The notes: generated from the sequence alone by a model not told the origin. A DNA stretch of 64,000 bases from Lacinutrix sp. WUR7 (GCF_016864015.1 NZ_CP045067.1:2180001-2244000); one strand, 5' to 3'; counted from the stretch's first letter, positions 43,700-53,364 are shown. A program made the numbers and translations.

Positions 43700-44089
43700 A
43701 TGAAACATTTATCCATACTATTAATTACAGTACTAACTTTAAGTGTTTTTAGCTGTAAAGAAACAGATAAAACGAATATTGAAGTGGTATCTACCCAAGA
43801 GATGCAGGCACTTTTAAAAATGGATAAAATACAGTTGGTAGATGTAAGAACTCCAAAGGAATTTAAAAGTGGTTATATAGAAACAGCTCAGAATATAGAT
43901 TTCTTTTCTCCTACTTTTGATGCAGATATTTTAAAGCTAGATAAAGATAAACCAGTATTATTATATTGTAAGTCTGGAGGAAGAAGTGCTAAATGTGCTG
44001 AAAAACTACAACTAGCAGGATTTACTAAAATCTACGATTTAGAAGGCGGCATATCCCGATGGAAACATGAAGGGTTGGCTGTTAAGTAA
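43700..44089 (+). CDS. rhodanese-like lipoprotein
   Basis: 129 residues with a lipoprotein signal (MKHLSILLITVLTLSVFSC, Cys19). Rhodanese domain with IQLVDVRTPKEFKSGYIETAQNIDFF and active loop LLYCKSGGRSAKCAEKL (catalytic Cys90), then DLEGGISRWK. Same loop as the cytoplasmic copy just upstream, so the pair covers both sides of the inner membrane. Co-transcribed with the preceding gene, with a terminator at 44136-44167. Confidence 0.93.
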   Translation: MKHLSILLITVLTLSVFSCKETDKTNIEVVSTQEMQALLKMDKIQLVDVRTPKEFKSGYIETAQNIDFFSPTFDADILKLDKDKPVLLYCKSGGRSAKCAEKLQLAGFTKIYDLEGGISRWKHEGLAVK

Positions 44090-44135
44090 TGAGCTGTCCA
44101 GAAATAGTTTGGCCGATTTAATAAATTATAATAGA

Positions 44136-44167
44136 AAACCAGAGAAATTAACTTCTCTGGTTTTTTT
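44136..44167 (+). terminator. terminator after the rhodanese pair
   Basis: AAACCAGAGAA, TTAAC loop, TTCTCTGGTTTTTTT: a clean intrinsic terminator. Confidence 0.88.
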
Positions 44168-44215
44168 ATGTTTTCAAATTGGATGATTTTTTGTGTTCTA
44201 GTTTATATTTAAATT

Positions 44216-44461
44216 TTAAATCAACCTCTTATTCCTAAAAGCAATTCCAGAACCCGTTTTTAACTAGCGTTCAAAATCGTAAGCTTTTTGTTTGTCTATA
44301 AATTGAGATAAATGAACTAACTCAACAGGAAGTTTGTCTTTTGTATAATGTACTTCTTTATTCTTATGTGCTTTTAATCTATTCTTGATGTTCGTAATAA
44401 AACCCGTATAATAGGTTTCATTATTACATTTTAAAATATAAACAGCATAAGGTAATTCCAT
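44216..44461 (-). pseudogene. GIY-YIG nuclease gene broken by one amber codon
   Basis: From ATG at 44461 the frame reads MELPYAVYILKCNNETYYTG, Arg in IKNRLKAHK, and VELVHLSQFIDKQKAYDFER, then TAG at 44266-44264. In the same frame the sequence continues LKTGSGIAFRNKRLI and stops at 44216. The family normally has a Tyr at the stop position (FE.YLKTGSG.AF), so TAC or TAT to TAG is the simplest explanation. Full length would be 81 residues plus stop, normal for this URI-type group. It is distinct from the intact gene at 35119-35403 (different subgroup, with the GSG.AF tail). Truncation removes the last helix, so it is probably inactive. Confidence 0.85.
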
Positions 44462-45333
44462 ATCTCTAAATTAAGGAAAGTATTCTGCTTCGATTCTTTA
44501 ATTTTGAAACTTTATCAAAAAGATGGACGAGTCCACCGAAGCCCTAAAGATTTAATATCCAATAAGAATTAAACATAAAAAAGCCCTACTTCGCTTCAAA
44601 AAAAAATGAAGCTTCGTAGGGCGAAGGTGGAGTCGGAGAGAATAACTTTGTTGTTCTCTAGTGACTTAAAAGGTGCAATTACAACTGCCTGTCTTTACAA
44701 GACAGAGGATTAAAAACAAAGAAATCCGTTCAAGCAAACTTGACGGATTTCTTTTGTTTTCATTCACAACGCAGTTGTGAGTGTTGTGGAAGTCGAGCGA
44801 CAGAGTTCGAACTTTTTAAATGAAGATATTAATGCAATTATTAATTAACCTATGACCTGTTTAGTATGGGTTTGAATCCTATTTGGGTCACTAGAACGCT
44901 GTTAACCCTATTAAATACTAGTATTTAAAGGGGTTTTAGGGTCTTAACCTTGAAATCAAAAATTAACAATAAGTTGTTTATAACTAATGAGTTGAAGGTT
45001 TGAACTTTTATGTTATTTTGATAACTCGATTTAACACTTAGTTTAGGATATATAGTTAGAAGTAGATATGTATTATAATCTCTCAACTCAATGTCTATTT
45101 TTTTGTTGCAAGTCCACTATATTACGATTGACGTGGAATTGAATGAAGATAGTGTGGTACATTTTGAAAAGACTATCAATTTAAATCTATAATTAATCAC
45201 ATATTTTTTCTAATTTTAAGAACTTGAGTGAATAATTGTTTTTTATTAAGTAAAACTGTTTGAATTTGTTAATTTTAGCCATCCATGATAAACAGAAATC
45301 TTCGTTGATTGTTATAGTATAATAAAATTGCAT
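44462..45333. other. 872-base non-coding stretch with hairpins and tRNA-like pieces
   Basis: No convincing gene. Contents: a long imperfect hairpin 44583-44622 (GCCCTAC and GTAGGGC arms with CTTC/GAAG further in); GGTGGAGTCGGAGAGA at 44626-44641, which reads as a tRNA acceptor end on the minus strand; GCAATTACAACTGC at 44675-44688; CTGTCTTTACAAGACAG at 44689-44705, an anticodon-arm-like stem on the minus strand; a terminator at 44718-44754; the palindrome AGTTCGAACT at 44804-44813; and a T-arm-like ATGGG-TTTGAAT-CCTAT plus TTGGGTCA at 44866-44890. From 44940 to the regulator gene it is AT-rich with nothing recognisable. It looks like debris of tRNA or tmRNA genes or an old integration site. 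Confidence 0.5.
44718..44754 (+). terminator. strong hairpin terminator with no visible gene
   Basis: AAAGAAATCCGTTCAAG, CAAA loop, CTTGACGGATTTCTTT, then TGTTTT. It would end a plus-strand transcript covering the tRNA-like pieces at 44583-44705, but no gene is seen there. Confidence 0.7.
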
Positions 45334-48300
45334 ATGGCTAATAAAAACTTCATAGTATTTGTTTTGATTCTGTGTTTTGTCTCTTGCTTATTTGCTCAAG
45401 AAGCACCTCTTAACTATTCTCAGAAGTTAACAATAACCCAAGGTTTGGCTCATAATGGAGTAACTTCAATGTTAGAAGATTCTAAAGGTTTTTTATGGTT
45501 TGGTACTTACGAGGGTATTAATAAGTATGATGGTTACGAGCTAAAAACAATTAAGAACACTGTAGATAATAATATTCTAACAAGTAATAGAGTAAGAGCA
45601 TTAAATCAAGACGCACAAAATAATATTTGGATCGGAACAGATGAAGGCGTTACAATTTATGAATATGATCTAGATAATTATAGAAAACTTACATCTCACG
45701 CATTAAGTAAGGCTGGTTTTCAATCTTTAAAAATTAGAGATATAATCATTAATAAGACTAATGGTTTAAGTATTTGTGTAACAGAAAGTAATGGCTTGTT
45801 TGTTTTTAATAGCAAGGATTACACATTTATAGGTCATTATGTTCCAGAACAGAAAAGTGATTTTACTTTTTTTAAAGGCTTGCAAGTTGATAAATCTAAT
45901 TATTTAATTAGTACTTCACAAGGTTTACTGGTTTTTGATTTTGAAGCCAAAACATTTAAAAATATTTTAGAGAAAGACATTACTTATAGTAATTCTATTA
46001 CAAAACTTGATGATAATTCTTTTCTTATTACACTTTTTGATGGTGTCGCTATTATTGAAAAAAATAAGAATTCTAAAGATAAATCATTCCGTTTAAAACG
46101 TAAAGATTTAAGTGACTACCAGTTTAATAGTGCTGTTGTAGATACAAAAAACAACTTGTGGTTAGGTACTTTAAATAAAGGTTTAATTTCTATTGAAGAT
46201 GTTGAGAATTTTAAATCTCAGGACAATTTTAATATAAAAACTTTTAATGACGGTTTACCTATTTTAAGAGCTAGTAGTCTAATGTCAACTTCAAATAATA
46301 ATTGTTGGTTTTCAACTTTTAATGAAGGTGTATATAGGTTTGATACCAATAAAAATCCGTTTTGTAATTTTCGTACTAACTCTAGTTTTACTACTAGTTT
46401 AGGTTCAGCTAGCGTGACTCATATTACTTCAATCGATAAAAATAGAGTCTATTTAACTTCTTCTCTTGGAGGTTTAACGATATTAAACACCCAAAGTAAT
46501 ACGTTTGAAAGGCTCCCATTTCAAATTTCTAAAACCGATTTGTCTTTAATATCAGCAGTATATGTTGATTCTAAAGAAAATGTATGGTTAAGGTTTAGAG
46601 ATGAAAATGGATTAAGACGAATTACTAATGGAAGCAAGACTATAGAAAAAGTAGAGGGTATTGTTTTTAGCAACAACACTAATTTTGCATTACGATCATT
46701 TACTGAAGATAAATTTGGAAATATATGGATTGCATCTAATACTAATGTCTATAAAATTGTTTTAAAGGCCAATAATGCATTAAAAACGTTTGAAAAATTA
46801 AGTGATAATAAATTTTTTAAAGGTGAAACAACTCTAATTACTAGACGTGTTTATGCAGATCCTGTTTATGATTTTGTTTGGGTAGGCTCACAGTCTAAAG
46901 GTTTAATTAAAATAGAAAATAATAAAGGCGTATCAGTAAAAGCATCTACTATAGAGTCTTTTACACATGATAAATTAAACGAAAATTCTATTTCTAGTAA
47001 CTTTGTAACTTCAATAATAAGATTACCTAATAACGACTTGTGGATAGGTACAGAAGGTGGTGGAATTTGTAAAGTGCTAAATTCTAATACAACACCAACT
47101 TTTATTTCGTTTACAGAAAAAAATGGATTGTCTAATAATGTAGTAAAAAGTATAGTTTACGACAATAATTATAATTTGTGGGTCGCTACAAATATTGGCT
47201 TAAACTTATTTAATACTCAAAAAAGAGAATTTAGAAAATTCAATAATTCAGATGGCTTAGCTTTTGAGGACTTTTGGTATGCTTCTAGTCGTCAAGAAAA
47301 TAGTATGTTATTGTTGTCTGGTCTTGATGGGGTTATTAGCTTTAATCCAAATGATGTACCAAATGCAGAACCACTTCCGAAGATTACATTCGAAAATTTT
47401 AAAATTTTCAATAAAAAAATTATTCCGGGAAATACTATTAATAAAAGAGTGTTGCTTTCTAAAAGTATTTCTGAAGTTGATAAAATCACCCTAAAGCATA
47501 ACGAAAATGTTTTTTCTATAGATTTTACAAGTTTACATTTTTTAAATCCAAAAAACCATGGTATAAAGTACCGATTACTCCCTTTTAACGAGCAATGGAT
47601 AGAGGTGCCATCAAACCAGAAAACAATCTCTTATAACGGTTTACAACCTGGTTCGTATAAATTAAGCGTCATGGCTTCTAATTCATTAAACGATTGGACA
47701 GAACCAAAAACCTTGAATATTGAAATTAAACCGTCAAAATGGAATACTAATTTAGCTTATTTGGTTTATGCTTTTTTAGGACTACTTGCAGCATATACTA
47801 TTGTTCGGGTTATTGTTAAAATTCAAAGCTTAAATCATAAGGTAGAAATAGAACAATTTGAAAAAGATAAAGTAGAAGAAGTTAATGAAGCCAAATTAAG
47901 GTTTTTTGCAAATATTTCTCACGAAATTAAAACACCTTTAACGCTAATTTCAAGGCCATTAGATTTACTTAAAAAATCTTTTAGAAATAATCCAGATGCT
48001 AATGAAAAGTTAGATTTAATAACAAGGCAGTCTAAAAAAATACAACAGTTAATAGAACAGGTTCAAGATTTTAGAAAAGCAGATGCAAATATGCTTAAAA
48101 TGCACTATTCGCGATTTAATTTTGATACTTTTATTAAAGATATAATTGTAGATTTTAAGTTTTTGGCGGATAATGACAGTAAGCAAATAGAGTTTATTGG
48201 TGACGACTCTATAACTATTGTTTCAGCTGACAGAGATAAGTTAGAAAAAATATTTAATAATTTACTTAATAATGCTTTTAAGTATACAAGTACAGACGAT

Positions 48301-49455
48301 TTAATAAAGGTAGAGTACACCAAAGAAAACGACAAAGACTTAATTTTAAAAGTTACAGACACAGGAAAAGGAATAGATAGCGCAGATCTGGCGCATGTTT
48401 TCGAACGTTTTTATCAATCGCAAAATAAGGATAATACACATATTAGTGGGTCCGGAATTGGTTTAGCATTCTCAAAGCGATTAGTAGAAATGCATTACGG
48501 TTTTATTACTGCAGATAGTATTAAAAACGAAGGAACAACTATCACTGTTCGATTACCAATAGTAAAGAAACATCTACCTACAGATGTGTTGGATGAAATA
48601 GATTTACCAAAAGAAAAAGAGGTATCTGTAAGTTCTACAATTATTCAGGAAAATACAGCGTTAGATATTGTTAGTTCTGGAGATTTTAAAGATTCTGTTA
48701 TTTTTTATGCTGAAGATAATTTAGAGATGAGAAATTTTGTTTCTAATTTACTCGCTAATTATTTTGTGGTAAAATCATTTAGAAACGGTAAAGAGTGTTT
48801 TGAAGCCATGGAAAATGAGTGGCCAGATATTGTAATTAGTGATGTGCAAATGCCAGAAATGAACGGATTAGACCTATGTCTAAGAATTAAATCAGATTTA
48901 AAAACTAGTCATATTCCTGTTATTTTATTAACAGCACTTACAAACATAGAAGACCATCTTCAAGGCATTAGAGATGGAGCGGATGCTTATATTAAAAAAC
49001 CTTTTAATGTTCAGCATTTAATTACTAATGTAGAATCATTATTAACCATTAGAAAGCAACTAAGAGAGCGTTATCAAGTTGGTATTCCATTAACTAAAGA
49101 GAATAATAAGAACAACAGAAATGATAATGCATTTTTAGAAAAACTCTATAGCTTATTTGAAGAAAACTTAGATAATCAAGAATTCGATTTAAATAATCTT
49201 GCTAGAGAATTATATCTTAATCGTACACACTTTTATCAAAAAGTAAAAGTACTTACTAATCAAACGCCTTTCGAGTTGTTAAAAATGTATAGACTTAAAA
49301 AAGCGGCAGACCTTTTAGCTCAAAAAGGATTATCTGTAAACGAAGTTTTTACAATGACGGGTTTTAAAAGCAGAACACATTTTACTAAAGTCTTTAAGGA
49401 GAAGTACGAAACATCTCCTGGAAAGTATGCCTCAGAGTCAAAGAAAAATTACTAA
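45334..49455 (+). CDS. hybrid two-component system sensor-regulator (HTCS)
   Basis: 1373 residues from the ATG at 45334 (a TTG two codons upstream is less likely). Signal sequence MANKNFIVFVLILCFVSCLFAQ, then a long periplasmic sensor of Reg_prop propeller blades (SKGFLWFGTYEGINKYDGYE, NNIWIGTDEG, NNLWLGTLNKGL, NDLWIGTEGGGI, YNLWVATNIGL), a Y_Y_Y domain near 720-795 and a membrane helix near 806-830. The cytoplasmic part has a histidine kinase with His863 in ISHEIKTPLTL, NNAFKYT, DTGKGI and GSGIGLAF, a receiver domain with Asp1170 in ISDVQMPEMNGLD, and a C-terminal AraC-type DNA-binding domain. Such proteins sense oligosaccharides and switch on polysaccharide-utilisation loci; this one directly precedes the sulfatase locus. 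Confidence 0.97.
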   Translation: MANKNFIVFVLILCFVSCLFAQEAPLNYSQKLTITQGLAHNGVTSMLEDSKGFLWFGTYEGINKYDGYELKTIKNTVDNNILTSNRVRALNQDAQNNIWIGTDEGVTIYEYDLDNYRKLTSHALSKAGFQSLKIRDIIINKTNGLSICVTESNGLFVFNSKDYTFIGHYVPEQKSDFTFFKGLQVDKSNYLISTSQGLLVFDFEAKTFKNILEKDITYSNSITKLDDNSFLITLFDGVAIIEKNKNSKDKSFRLKRKDLSDYQFNSAVVDTKNNLWLGTLNKGLISIEDVENFKSQDNFNIKTFNDGLPILRASSLMSTSNNNCWFSTFNEGVYRFDTNKNPFCNFRTNSSFTTSLGSASVTHITSIDKNRVYLTSSLGGLTILNTQSNTFERLPFQISKTDLSLISAVYVDSKENVWLRFRDENGLRRITNGSKTIEKVEGIVFSNNTNFALRSFTEDKFGNIWIASNTNVYKIVLKANNALKTFEKLSDNKFFKGETTLITRRVYADPVYDFVWVGSQSKGLIKIENNKGVSVKASTIESFTHDKLNENSISSNFVTSIIRLPNNDLWIGTEGGGICKVLNSNTTPTFISFTEKNGLSNNVVKSIVYDNNYNLWVATNIGLNLFNTQKREFRKFNNSDGLAFEDFWYASSRQENSMLLLSGLDGVISFNPNDVPNAEPLPKITFENFKIFNKKIIPGNTINKRVLLSKSISEVDKITLKHNENVFSIDFTSLHFLNPKNHGIKYRLLPFNEQWIEVPSNQKTISYNGLQPGSYKLSVMASNSLNDWTEPKTLNIEIKPSKWNTNLAYLVYAFLGLLAAYTIVRVIVKIQSLNHKVEIEQFEKDKVEEVNEAKLRFFANISHEIKTPLTLISRPLDLLKKSFRNNPDANEKLDLITRQSKKIQQLIEQVQDFRKADANMLKMHYSRFNFDTFIKDIIVDFKFLADNDSKQIEFIGDDSITIVSADRDKLEKIFNNLLNNAFKYTSTDDLIKVEYTKENDKDLILKVTDTGKGIDSADLAHVFERFYQSQNKDNTHISGSGIGLAFSKRLVEMHYGFITADSIKNEGTTITVRLPIVKKHLPTDVLDEIDLPKEKEVSVSSTIIQENTALDIVSSGDFKDSVIFYAEDNLEMRNFVSNLLANYFVVKSFRNGKECFEAMENEWPDIVISDVQMPEMNGLDLCLRIKSDLKTSHIPVILLTALTNIEDHLQGIRDGADAYIKKPFNVQHLITNVESLLTIRKQLRERYQVGIPLTKENNKNNRNDNAFLEKLYSLFEENLDNQEFDLNNLARELYLNRTHFYQKVKVLTNQTPFELLKMYRLKKAADLLAQKGLSVNEVFTMTGFKSRTHFTKVFKEKYETSPGKYASESKKNY

Positions 49456-49536
49456 TTACTTTGCTTATAGTTGTATAAATTTACTCATAAATACAAACAA
49501 TTAACCATAAGGAACATGTTTTTTGTTATTCATAAA

Positions 49537-49544
49537 TACATTTG
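49537..49544 (+). promoter_or_regulatory. possible -7 box before the T9SS cargo gene
   Basis: TACATTTG fits TAnnTTTG, 33 bases before the ATG at 49577. No TTG at the usual distance, as expected if an activator such as the HTCS is needed. Confidence 0.35.
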
Positions 49545-49576
49545 ATTTAATTAATAACCATATTAAAACAAATATT

Positions 49577-50326
49577 ATGAAAACAACTTTACTTAAAAAA
49601 ACATTTATGGCATTAGCACTTGTAGTTTGTACTACATCTTTTGCTCAAATTGATTACACATTCGATACTGACGATGAAGGTTTTTCAGTAACCGGTCCAG
49701 GTAGTTCATCAAGTCACTCTGCAACTACAGGTGTTTTAACAGCAACAACAGGCAGTGGAGGAAGTAACTTGCAGCTTAGAAAAAGTGCTAATGATATTGG
49801 TAATCCAACTACTTTAACAACTGTTCTTCTTGATTTTAAAAACAACTCTAATGCTAATAGTTTAGTACTTCAAACGGTATCTGGAGGTGTAACCACTATA
49901 GAAACAATAGCTATTACTGCTGCAGACATAGCTGAACAATCTTACCAAATTGATGTTCCTGCAGGAAGCACAACATGGATTGGAAGTTTTCAATTAAGAT
50001 TACGTTTTGTAAATACAGCTGGTAATCTAGATGGTGGATCAATAGAGGTTAACCGAATTCAGATTGTAGACCCTAGTACTTTAAGTATAGAAGAAAACAC
50101 ATTAAGTGCATTTAACTTGTACCCAAATCCAGTAAAAAACATATTAAACATTTCTACTAATAATACTATTAGCAATGTAGCTGTTTACGATTTACTTGGT
50201 AAAGAAGTAATATCTTCTAATACAGTTAAAAATACTTTAGATGTATCTACACTATCTAATGGTGTTTATGTTATTAAATTGACATCTAATAAAGGAGTTG
50301 CAACAAAGAGATTTGTTAAAGAGTAA
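49577..50326 (+). CDS. T9SS-exported beta-rich protein, possible carbohydrate-binding module
   Basis: 249 residues from the ATG at 49577, which starts a clear signal peptide (MKTTLLKKTFMALALVVCTTSFAQ). A longer frame from 49523 adds an unlikely N-terminus. Residues 25-170 form a beta-sandwich-like domain (IDYTFDTDDEGFSVTGPGSS, LVLQTVSGGVTTIETIAIT, FQLRLRFVNTAGNLDGGSIEVNRIQIVD), a pattern I associate with carbohydrate-binding or jelly-roll domains. The last 75 residues are a T9SS type A sorting domain (FNLYPNPVKNILNIST, VYDLLGKEVI, LSNGVYVIKLTSNKGVATKRFVKE). First gene after the HTCS and closed by its own terminator. Probably helps bind the polysaccharide at the surface; no enzyme motif seen. 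Confidence 0.85.
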   Translation: MKTTLLKKTFMALALVVCTTSFAQIDYTFDTDDEGFSVTGPGSSSSHSATTGVLTATTGSGGSNLQLRKSANDIGNPTTLTTVLLDFKNNSNANSLVLQTVSGGVTTIETIAITAADIAEQSYQIDVPAGSTTWIGSFQLRLRFVNTAGNLDGGSIEVNRIQIVDPSTLSIEENTLSAFNLYPNPVKNILNISTNNTISNVAVYDLLGKEVISSNTVKNTLDVSTLSNGVYVIKLTSNKGVATKRFVKE

Positions 50327-50351
50327 ATTTCTTTAAATATTATGTTTTATT

Positions 50352-50380
50352 AAAAAGACCGCTTATTAGCGGTCTTTTTG
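50352..50380 (+). terminator. terminator after the T9SS cargo gene
   Basis: AAAAAGACCGCTTATTAGCGGTCTTTTTG, a compact perfect stem 26 bases after the stop codon. Confidence 0.9.
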
Positions 50381-50523
50381 TTGTTTTTAGTCTAGAATTA
50401 TTCACAAAGACATTATATTTATTTCAGCATACATTAATCGCAATTTGTAATAAGATATTTACAGTAATAAACCATATGTTCAATTCATAAATAATAACAA
50501 CACGAATGATAAAATCCTGCAAC

Positions 50524-53364
50524 ATGAAAACATTAAAACATTTCTGTTTCATTGTAATTTCACTTACGCTAATTAATTGTTCTTCTGCACAAGATAGCAA
50601 GCAAATAGCAAAAAATCCAGAACAAGGTTTACTTAGCATTGAAACTGGTTTAACAATTACCAAAGTAAGAACTGCAGTAAACAAAAATCAAACCTATATA
50701 GCAGCAACTAGTTATGAAGGAACTATTGTAGCAGTAAGTTATAGTGGAAATATTTTATGGAAAAACAAACTATCTGGTTATATGAACCATGATATTTGGG
50801 CAGCAGATATTAATAATGATGGTAACGATGAAATTTTAGCAGCCAATGCAGATGGTTCTGTGTACTGCTTAGATAACAAAGGTGATTTACTTTGGCAATT
50901 TAAACAGAATGACGCACCAATGTATTCAGTATGTGTTGTTAATAAAGACAACAAAGCGTATGTGGTTTGTGGTGGTTTCGATAATAGTTTTTACTACGTA
51001 TCTCCAAAAGGAGAATTGGTAAACGAAATAGCTTCAAAAACATATTCTATAGAAAAACCATTTGGTAATTCACATAAAGAATTACCTCCATCTGGTTTAC
51101 ATGTTGCCAATTTTTTAAGACCAGGAAAGCTTAATGGAAAAGACATTTTAATTGTTAATGGTGTTCAAAATAGTATGAATGGCGATGGATCAATCTATTT
51201 ATTTAACCCTTTAGACAAGTTGCCTTTTGAAACTGTTAGTGTAAAAAAACGTGGACCTTATGGAGACTTAAGAGTTGTTGATGCTAATGCAGATGGTAGT
51301 AGTGAAATTTTATTAGGACGTACTGGAGCTAAAGCTAAAGGAATGACGTTCCGTATTATGGATATAAAAGCCCCTAATAATCAAAGCGTTCAAGATTTAA
51401 GTAAAGCTAAAGATAAAGAATCTTTGAAAAGAGGCATGTATCGTGTTATACAACCAGAAGTTATAGATAACAACGGTAAACCAGCTTATATGGCTTTATT
51501 TGGAAGTAATATAGTTCTCTCTAATATTGGAGAACCGCAAGGTAATGCGGAAGTAATACCAACACGATTTTCTTTTAATGATATGTTTAAAGATCCTAAT
51601 GCTAACAAAGTAATATTGGCTAGTGCACAAAGTGGAGGTAGTGCTGTTCATATTATTGATTTTGATAATAACGATTGGAAAAGCGATTATAAAAAATTGA
51701 ATCCACCAGGTAAAATACAGGAGATTCTATCTAATTCTGCAGATATCAAACAAAATTTAAAAAGCTTTAAAAAACCTTCATATCAAAAAGAATCTGCTCC
51801 AGTATATTTCATGTCAGAAAATAGAAAAAAGCAAGGTGTTGGAGCAAAAATTGATAAAATTGAGGCTAAATATAATAATCCAATTTTCTTAACGGGAGGA
51901 AACTTTGATAAAGAAAAATGGGATCGTTCTTCAATGACAAGTGAGAAATATAGAAATAAGCGTGACCGCAGAATGAAATATATTTTATCTCAAGATGAAG
52001 TGTTAGAGATTATTAAGAAAAAGCATCAAAAATCTAATGGTAAAGGTATTTCATATTGGGGAGGACACGGTAACGATCCATTTATGTATCAAGTAGAAAC
52101 TACTAAAAAAGGTATGGATTTTGCCAATGGAAATAAAACAGTATTAATTTACCCAGAAGTTGTTGATGCTTCAGAGGAATTTAAATATGTTATGAATGAA
52201 ATGTATTGGCCTTTAGCAAATCATGCTAAGACCAGAAATGGTAATTTGTACATGCGTAACAAGCATTTGTTTTGGCAAGCAGATGTTTACATGCCAATGT
52301 GGAAGCCTTTAGTTTCTGGTAAATATGCAAACGTATTTGTGCCTGCAATGGAGGAAACAACAGATAAGTCTATGGAGCTAAGTTTTACTTCAAGACTAGG
52401 ACTTTGGGCTAGTGGATCTGTAGATAGTTGGGGTGTACGTGGAGCTAGAGATAATACTAGTTTTGATCGTTTACGTCAGCATTCTAACCAAACGTTGCCA
52501 AACCATTTTTTAAGAACCATGGTATATTCTATTGCCAGTGGTGCACAGTATATCGATAACTTTCCAGTAGATCAAGAGTATATGAGTTTACTTTGGGATT
52601 TAATAGCCGAAGGTGCATTATACGTTCCAGAACGTTCTGATATTTTAAGTTTTTCGCCTGTACATTTAAGTATTAATAATCCTAATGAAGAGTACGTAAC
52701 AAGCTCAAGCAATGTAAAATGGTTAACGTTTTTTAAAAAGGAAGGAGATAATTTAGATGACTTTGCATTTAGTAGATTAAATGGGACTTGGCCAGGTGCA
52801 CCTTTAACCGAATGGGATTTTTCAAGGTATGCTGCAGGAGCAAAGGAGAGACGCTTAAATTTTATTCCGAAGTATAATAATGGTATGGTATTAATAACAC
52901 CACCTCAAAACGGCGTTTTTGCAGACAAAGAAGCAGTTAGAAAACCTTTAGTAGAAAATATACATCCTTGGTATAAAAATATTATGAAAGAATACCATAC
53001 AGATGGTAAAAACTATATGTCACCAGATGGTAAAACCACTTACAAACCAAGTGAGTATTATAAGGTTATTGAAGAGGATATTATAAATAGCGCATCTAAA
53101 CTACCATTATCAGTTTCTGGAAACGTAGGTTGGGTTGTAGCACAAACAGGACCTAAACATTTACGATTAACTATTGTAGAGAATGGATACATTAATCCTA
53201 ATGCAGAGACAGCTACAGTTAAAATTAATAACATTAAAGTAGTAAAGATTAAAGATATTTTGAATAATGAAGAATTTAAAGTAAATACAGATTCTGAAAT
53301 CAAAATTGAGATCCCTTTAGGTGGTTTTCGTTTTATTGATATTGAGCTTGAAAAGGAATTATAA
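50524..53364 (+). CDS. large lipoprotein with N-terminal beta-propeller; candidate lambda-carrageenase (GH150-like)
   Basis: 946 residues from the ATG at 50524 (lipobox LINC, Cys19; an upstream ATG adds six residues that spoil the signal). Residues 30-400 are a PQQ/FG-GAP-like propeller (DINNDGNDEILAANADGSVY, DANADGSSEILLGR). A Lys-rich linker near 410-470 leads to a catalytic-type region (GGHGNDPFMYQVETTKKGMD, LIYPEVVDASEEFKYVMNEMYW, LGLWASGSVDSWGVRGARDN, IASGAQYIDNFP) and a final beta-sandwich (VGWVVAQTGPKHLRLTIVENG). A propeller, linker and large second domain in about 940 residues is the layout I recall for GH150 lambda-carrageenase. GH98-like barrel enzymes are an alternative. The sulfatases and GH110-like gene next to it agree. 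Family is by recollection, not by search. Confidence 0.55.
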   Translation: MKTLKHFCFIVISLTLINCSSAQDSKQIAKNPEQGLLSIETGLTITKVRTAVNKNQTYIAATSYEGTIVAVSYSGNILWKNKLSGYMNHDIWAADINNDGNDEILAANADGSVYCLDNKGDLLWQFKQNDAPMYSVCVVNKDNKAYVVCGGFDNSFYYVSPKGELVNEIASKTYSIEKPFGNSHKELPPSGLHVANFLRPGKLNGKDILIVNGVQNSMNGDGSIYLFNPLDKLPFETVSVKKRGPYGDLRVVDANADGSSEILLGRTGAKAKGMTFRIMDIKAPNNQSVQDLSKAKDKESLKRGMYRVIQPEVIDNNGKPAYMALFGSNIVLSNIGEPQGNAEVIPTRFSFNDMFKDPNANKVILASAQSGGSAVHIIDFDNNDWKSDYKKLNPPGKIQEILSNSADIKQNLKSFKKPSYQKESAPVYFMSENRKKQGVGAKIDKIEAKYNNPIFLTGGNFDKEKWDRSSMTSEKYRNKRDRRMKYILSQDEVLEIIKKKHQKSNGKGISYWGGHGNDPFMYQVETTKKGMDFANGNKTVLIYPEVVDASEEFKYVMNEMYWPLANHAKTRNGNLYMRNKHLFWQADVYMPMWKPLVSGKYANVFVPAMEETTDKSMELSFTSRLGLWASGSVDSWGVRGARDNTSFDRLRQHSNQTLPNHFLRTMVYSIASGAQYIDNFPVDQEYMSLLWDLIAEGALYVPERSDILSFSPVHLSINNPNEEYVTSSSNVKWLTFFKKEGDNLDDFAFSRLNGTWPGAPLTEWDFSRYAAGAKERRLNFIPKYNNGMVLITPPQNGVFADKEAVRKPLVENIHPWYKNIMKEYHTDGKNYMSPDGKTTYKPSEYYKVIEEDIINSASKLPLSVSGNVGWVVAQTGPKHLRLTIVENGYINPNAETATVKINNIKVVKIKDILNNEEFKVNTDSEIKIEIPLGGFRFIDIELEKEL

